Shown here: positions 60,632-64,000 of the stretch, in pieces
Position numbering within the stretch: the first letter of the stretch is position 1
How the letters are laid out: the number at the start of each line of letters is the position of its first letter
NCBI RefSeq assembly: GCF_963675165.1
Contig: NC_087388.1
Coordinates: 1,776,800 to 1,840,799, forward strand
Source: Halichondria panicea
Taxonomy: Eukaryota > Porifera > Demospongiae > Suberitida > Halichondriidae
Direction: 5' to 3'
DNA: 64,000 nt
Position numbers and translations under genes: made by a program
Notes under the pieces: model-generated
Told to the model about the DNA's origin: nothing
The model's input: the letters and a program-made list of their open reading frames with translations, nothing else
The model's database searches: none

Positions 60632-61462
60632 AGTATGGCGCTATATTAGTGCCATAATTCAAGGGGGTATACTTTTTTGCATTAGGGGGTATACTTTTTC
60701 ATTAGGGGGTATACTTTTTTTTTATTAGAGGTATACTTTTTCATTAGGGTATACTCTTTTCATTAGGGGGTACACTTTTTTCTAGGGTATATATTTTTTT
60801 CATGAGAGCAGTATTAGGAGAACATTTATTCAATATACTTTTCACTGAAAATAATGGAGCCCATATTTATAGGCTCCTGATAAATCGATGACCATTTCCA
60901 GAAGACGTTTGACTTATTGACCGACCTTTGACCTAAACACAAAAGAAATTCAGAGGAGGCTGGAACCACTTGACCTTAGTTAGTTAAGGTCACTAAATAG
61001 GATTTCTTCAAACTTCTCTTTCAGACTACTTCAAGTCTAGTTTTAGTGTCTGTAAGTTTTAAAACGTTATTCTACAGGGGGGGAACAATTTTTATTTCGC
61101 CAATTTTTTTCAAAAGCAGATATACGATCAAAAGTCAGCTCTTGTACTAGCCTCGATATCGTGAGCGGCTTGTTCTCGAGGTCAATGTACAACTGGCTTT
61201 GACTTTGCGATACAAGTCTCACAAGATACAAGTATATCCCTATCATGTATAATTATAATTATACCAATGAGAAAAAGTATGAAAAGAGTATACCCTAATG
61301 AAAAAGTGTACCCCCTAATGAAAAAGTATACCCCCTAATGAAAAAGTATATCCTAATGAAAAAGTGTACCCCTAATGAAAAAAGTGTACCCCCTAATAAA
61401 AAAGTATACCCCCTAATGAAAAAGTATACCCCTTTGAATTATGGCACTAATATAGCGCCATA
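60632..61462. mobile_element. Foldback element with 29-bp perfect TIRs and minisatellite arms
   Basis: The perfect 29-bp inverted ends (60634-60662 and 61434-61462) start TATGGCGCTATATTAGTGCC. Next inward on each side are inverted arrays of a roughly 20-bp unit (ATTAGGGGGTATACTTTTT at left, its complement at right). TAGTAT occurs on both flanks (60626-60631 and 61461-61466) but once in the paralogous empty site near 39804-39809. The centre (about 60800-61260) has no coding capacity. The superfamily is undetermined. Confidence 0.88.
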
Positions 61463-61510
61463 GTATGGGATCTCTTTATACCAGTATTTATAGGTAGTTG
61501 TATGCAGCTT

Positions 61511-62010
61511 TGTTGCATTTTGAGTGGGCAGATCAAAGGAAACACTGTGCCAATATCTGCCATATGGCACAGGTCAAGCCTTGAACTGTGCCACTATCTA
61601 GATACTGGCTGAAGTTACCTAAAGCCCACCCTCTACCTAGTAACCTGAAACGGTCCCTTTTATAGTAGATTCAGTGGTAGGCAGAAAACGTTTTTCATGC
61701 GTCTGGTGCATTCCACAACCACCACAAGTAGTTGAAACTAGTTGTCCTATAAAAGGAGTGATGTTCCCTTTTATAGTATAACACTGTTAAACAGATTCAG
61801 TGGTAGGCAGAAAACGCGTCTGGTGCATTCCACAACCACCACAAGTAGTTGAAACTATAAAAAGAGTGATGTGTACACGGAAAGGAATGCACTCGTCGTG
61901 TGCACATTGGCTCAATAGTTGCTTTGCCCTCGAGGCCTGCGGCCCTCGGGCCTAAGTCACTACTGAGCCAATATATCCCAGGCACTCGTGCATGTGTCAC
62001 AACTATAACA
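61511..62010. mobile_element. About 500-bp insertion absent from the paralogous spacer
   Basis: The A-B spacer runs from TATGCAGCT straight to ATATACTGTAT. Here about 500 bases separate them. They include an internal duplication of CAGATTCAGTGGTAGGCAGAAAACG (about 61666-61760 and 61793-61870) and a terminal hairpin (61880-61990). The type is unknown. Confidence 0.6.
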
Positions 62011-62736
62011 TATACTGTATAATTATACTGTAATCAGTATAATAATGATTCAGTCTTCAGAGGATGTAGTCTGTAGACTAGTTCATCAAACATTCTGATG
62101 TGTGCTTGTAGAAGGAGCTGCTTTAGAGACACGTACTCTGGGAGAGGGCTATAGCTCAGGCTGAGCCTTGCTCACTAGCACTGCACGCACTGTTTAGCTT
62201 CTGTGTTCAAAGAAAAAGAAACCATAATATAAGAGTGCTATTCTAAGCTTACCTTTGCTCTGGCATAGCCGGGTCTATAGACACAGTCAGAATAAGTATA
62301 TTTTTATTGGAATTACGTTGTTGTTATTAAAATTTTGTTAGTTTTTGATCATGTATAATTATGTATGGTGGCATGTTTACAGAACAGCGCTTTTAAGAAA
62401 CAGGGGTTGCTACTTATCTACACATGTCAAGCACTTACACTGAATATGCTTTATACCATGAATAAGGGTAGTGTGCCATGGTATACAATTATACTCACGC
62501 TTGCACAATGTATAAGTACCCAGCATGACTAATATAAGGATGTATACTTGAACAAAATGCAATTAGTGAGAACATTCATAAAATGCAATAGCACAACTCA
62601 ACAACTCAACTATTACTACTTTGAAAAAGCAAAAAACACTGGATAGTGTAATGTCACAAAACACAGAACACTGCATGATAATGTGTTGAAGGCTATAATT
62701 TTATAATAATTGTTCCTCACTGAAAAATGTTATCCT

Positions 62737-64000
62737 TTAGAGTGAGAACTCCTTGAGATCAATATCTTCATCATCGGGATTGTTGACTTCTGCCAACTGT
62801 ACACTGTCGTAAAGGGTGTTCTCAAACTCAGCAATGTCTGATCTCATCGTACCTGTGTTGGTTAGGTTTGTGGATGTAGTTTGTTCCAAGGAGTTGTCGG
62901 GGATCGCGTACACTTGGTTGTCTCCATGCATCTCACTATTTGGAAAGTATGTAGTATTGATGGCTGTATGGCAACAGAGGGGCATATAGAACAAATAAAC
63001 GTTGACGCACGTGTGTACACATGCATCATTTATCGATAGTTTCAATACAAGCAATTCTCCTAAATACCTATAATGATAATCCACACAGGCTCTAATGTTT
63101 GGAATTCTCCCAATGCCTATAAATGGTTGTCACAATTATAGGTCCTAATAAACAGTAACTTGATGTAGCATTGATGACTGTATGGCAACAGAGAGATGTA
63201 TGGAACAAATAAACGTTAATACTTACGTGTATGTACACATTTATCTATGTTTTCTACAGTATAACTGTCAATACAAGCAATTCTCTTAAATGCCGAATCA
63301 TATAGGGCCCTAATAAACATTGATGTTTATAGACTCTCCAAAGCAACCAATGCCTAATGGTATTTGTCATTATTATAGGAAACAATAACTCTAGTATACA
63401 CGTCTATAACATTGTAAGGGAATATTTGATAACACACACATGCATGCACTCACAATTCTTTTTCTTTACAAGGTAGGCTATCGCCACTAGCAACAAGATG
63501 ATGATCAACACCAGCAGAAGCAGTGCAGCCGTTACTCCACCCAGCAGTGCCTCTATGACAACTCCATCCCACACTCCTGTAGGAAAAATGTATGTTACGC
63601 TTAGCTAACCTTCCTCTGTCTCTATTGTATATTATGTCAGGAATTGCTCACAAATACGTACACAATGTAATGTAATGTATGTATACCATTTGATTGCATA
63701 TCCATACTACACAGTTCTCCAGTGAATCCAGGATTGCAATTACAAGTGAAGTTAGTTTGTTCGTTAACACAGCAACCGTTTCTGTTACAATTCACACCAT
63801 AGCAATAATCAATCCTATTACATAGCGACCCAGTGAATGGAGGGTCACAGTTACACGAGAATGAGTTTATACTATCGATACACGTACCTAGTTCATTGCA
63901 ATCTTGATTCATGCAATCGTCAATGTTAGTTTCACAGGTCATACCTGTGAATCCGGTATTGCAGACACAGATATAGGAATTGATTCCATCCATACATTCA
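62737..64000 (-). CDS. Notch-ligand-like EGF gene, copy E, partial at right edge
   Basis: Three 3' exons are visible: exon 3 (from beyond 64000 to 63687) with EGF repeats, exon 4 (63576-63454) with the membrane span (AALLLLVLIIILLLVAIAYLV), and exon 5 (62963-62737) with the tail ending DEDIDLKEFSL. All visible frames and splice sites are intact. It is very close to copy B but lacks the in-frame stop of B near 42147. The 5' part lies outside the window, so function cannot be judged. Confidence 0.8.

Larger units (their letters stand above)
60340..63020. repeat. Segmental duplication, copy 2 (spacer D-E)
   Basis: This corresponds to 39520-40890, interrupted by a foldback element (60632-61462) and by about 500 bases at 61511-62010. 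Outside the insertions only scattered differences are seen, so the duplication is recent. Confidence 0.9.

Overview
This is a eukaryotic, AT-rich genomic window carrying animal genes with short GT-AG introns: an RNF114-type E3 ligase, EXOSC7, TTC27, an ELMO-domain protein, Notch-ligand-like EGF proteins and an ankyrin-Roc-COR GTPase. It also holds many short hairpin transposons. The gene types, small introns and TAATTATAATTA-like spacers suggest a marine invertebrate, most likely a demosponge of the Amphimedon kind. The species is an inference; no search was possible. Gene models were built by joining open frames at GT-AG sites, and the joined lengths come out as whole codons for every gene called intact and complete.

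Region 1 (1-19800) is a nest of transposons. An 11.85-kb Mutator-like element (633-12480) has 91-bp terminal inverted repeats and an exact 9-bp target duplication. Its arms are nearly 2 kb of inverted 20-bp minisatellite. Inside, two genes are transcribed divergently from one 284-bp gap: a 915-aa MULE transposase (C2H2 fingers, DDE core, SWIM, PHD) and an 849-aa, eight-exon P-loop ATPase with a repetitive tail. The element ends about 80 bp upstream of a type II DnaJ gene. That gene is itself broken by a Gypsy LTR retrotransposon (identical 147-bp LTRs, 5-bp duplication) and by a frameshift. The Gypsy gag is in turn split by a 1.7-kb TAGCCTC-ended element with its own 9-bp duplication.

Region 2 (19800-36730) is ordinary host sequence with two head-to-head gene pairs: RNF114-like/EXOSC7 and guanylate-kinase-ELMO/TTC27. 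A small cysteine-rich secreted peptide gene lies between the pairs. A decayed copy of the last two RNF114 exons lies downstream of the intact gene.

Region 3 (36730-64000) is a minus-strand tandem array of Notch-ligand-like genes (signal peptide, MNNL-like domain, about seven EGF repeats, one membrane span, short tail). One copy is intact (A), three are frameshifted (B, C, D), one is a fragment, and one runs off the right edge (E). Recent segmental duplication is evident: the A-B spacer and the D-E spacer are almost the same sequence. A plus-strand ankyrin-Roc-COR gene sits inside the array, head-to-head with copy C. Several MITEs and a second foldback element with minisatellite arms (60632-61462) have inserted, and paralogous spacers preserve empty or near-empty sites.

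The strongest candidate for something undescribed is the giant MULE: a two-gene element pairing a transposase with an ATPase, carried between long minisatellite arms.
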